A model generated the notes under the pieces. The model was not told the origin of the DNA, did not search any database, and saw nothing but the letters and a program-made list of their open reading frames with translations. A stretch of DNA of 64,000 nt from Gaiella sp038230035. GTDB lineage: Bacteria > Actinomycetota > Thermoleophilia > Gaiellales > Gaiellaceae. The stretch is taken from NCBI GenBank assembly GCA_038230035.1, contig JBBRNX010000003.1:1-64000 (forward strand). Direction: 5' to 3'. Below are positions 63,496-64,000 of the stretch, in pieces. The position numbers and the translations under genes are program-made. The stretch's first letter is position 1. Every line of letters begins with the position of its first letter.

Positions 63496-63831
63496 GTGGA
63501 CGCCGCTGAGCGCAAAGAGATCCTGAGCCGATACCGGGACCACAGTCGCCGGTTCGAAGCGGCTGCGGCGCGGCGCGGCAGCACACGAACCGGTGCTGTC
63601 ATCCCGTTCTCGGGACCCGTAGCCCGCGAGTTCGAGCAGGAACCGACGGCCCGAGAATGCGAAGTTCTTCAGCTTGTTGCCGACGGACTCGTGAACCGTG
63701 AGATCGGACAACGCTTGTTTCTGTCGGAGGAGACCGTCAAGTCCCACGTCCGACATCTTCTTGCAAAACTTCAGGCAAGAAGTAGAGCCCACGCCGTAGC
63801 GGTTGGCTTCCGGCGTGGGCTCATTGCCTAG
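63496..63831 (+). CDS. Stand-alone LuxR-type HTH protein
   Basis: 111 residues from a GTG. The N-terminal 45 residues are charged and unrecognised. The rest is a LuxR/GerE HTH (TARECEVLQLVADGLVNREI, then LSEETVKSHVRHLLAKL). There is no receiver or ligand domain, so activity must be set by expression or by a partner. It lies 103 bp after the importer operon. Confidence 0.82.
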   Translation: MDAAERKEILSRYRDHSRRFEAAAARRGSTRTGAVIPFSGPVAREFEQEPTARECEVLQLVADGLVNREIGQRLFLSEETVKSHVRHLLAKLQARSRAHAVAVGFRRGLIA

Positions 63832-63924
63832 CTGAGGCATGTCCTCCCCGTCTGCCCTCCCTACCGGAGACCCCCCAAAAGAGGGATGCCCGGAGGCAAC
63901 GCAGAACTCAGGATGCGACGGCCT
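63832..63924. other. Window-end intergenic stretch
   Basis: After the LuxR-HTH stop. It contains the pyrimidine-rich TCCTCCCCGTCTGCCCTCCC and a CCCCCCAAAA run, with no gene or clear hairpin. Confidence 0.3.
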
Positions 63925-63987
63925 CTACCAGTCTTTAACGCCACCCACAATCGTGACACGGGCGACGACGCGAAGGAACTTCCGCAT
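63925..63987 (-). CDS. Possible 20-residue microprotein
   Basis: ATG at 63987 preceded by AGGAG at 6-bp spacing encodes a basic peptide starting MRKFLRVVARV and ending GGVKDW before TAG. The ribosome binding site is ideal and the peptide has an amphipathic start, but 21 codons occur easily by chance. No neighbour inside the window explains it. Confidence 0.3.
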   Translation of the reverse strand: MRKFLRVVARVTIVGGVKDW

Positions 63988-64000
63988 CTCGAACTCCTAG

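Overview
The window is high-GC bacterial DNA with genes packed on both strands, frequent 4-bp ATGA/GTGA/TTGA overlaps and many GTG/TTG starts. Gene content (actinobacterial-type LexA with a CGAAC-N4-GTTCG box, RpoD, a TopA with repeated C-terminal modules, a class A RNase P RNA, a MoaD-MoaE fusion, paired MprF-like proteins) suggests an actinomycetote, plausibly Thermoleophilia (Gaiellales/Solirubrobacterales). That placement is inference from gene content only.

Layout. 1-16.4 kb (+): a catabolic block. It holds a tandem CaiB-type CoA-transferase (5' end outside the window), a GntR/FCD regulator, an acyl-CoA synthetase, an amidohydrolase, a MaoC hydratase, an SDR, a peptide-type ABC importer with fused ATPases, then a Zn alcohol dehydrogenase, a formaldehyde-activating-enzyme homologue, an enolase-superfamily enzyme and a second Zn dehydrogenase. 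16.4-19 kb: small hypotheticals, a truncated regulator fragment lying directly against a tRNA-Sec gene, and a frameshifted aldo/keto reductase. 19-24 kb: an ABC sugar importer (ATPase, permease, binding protein) divergent from a LacI regulator and a ROK kinase, with two matching operators between them. 24-26.3 kb: small zinc-ribbon and membrane genes and a peroxidase-related AhpD-type gene with an in-frame TGA. 26.3-36.9 kb (-): a response regulator and kinase followed by two MprF-like lipid aminoacyltransferases interleaved with three alpha/beta-hydrolase esterases and a DMT transporter. 37-41.2 kb (-): purine nucleoside phosphorylase, selA, selB. 41.2-47.5 kb: LOG protein, M50 protease, MoaD-MoaE, GntR, methylmalonyl-CoA mutase, glycosyltransferase, aquaporin. 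47.6-57.6 kb: housekeeping block (secG, tRNA-Leu, lexA, rnpB, a divergent two-component pair, a 5'-3' exonuclease, plsC, topA, rpoD). 57.7-63.4 kb: a second peptide-type ABC importer, then a LuxR-HTH protein.

The main result is a selenocysteine system spread over about 23 kb: tRNA-Sec(UCA) at 17429-17524, selB and selA at 37.3-40.4 kb, and a gene at 25762-26304 that uses them. In that gene a TGA sits exactly where the AhpD-like family has the second cysteine of its CxxC motif, so the product carries CxxU and is 180 residues long. A stem-loop of the bacterial SECIS type follows the TGA. selD was not found here. Other features worth attention are the MprF/esterase envelope-lipid cluster, the orphan Fae-like gene, paired inverted repeats between selA and selB, and a three-copy intergenic hairpin repeat at 40.4-44.2 kb.
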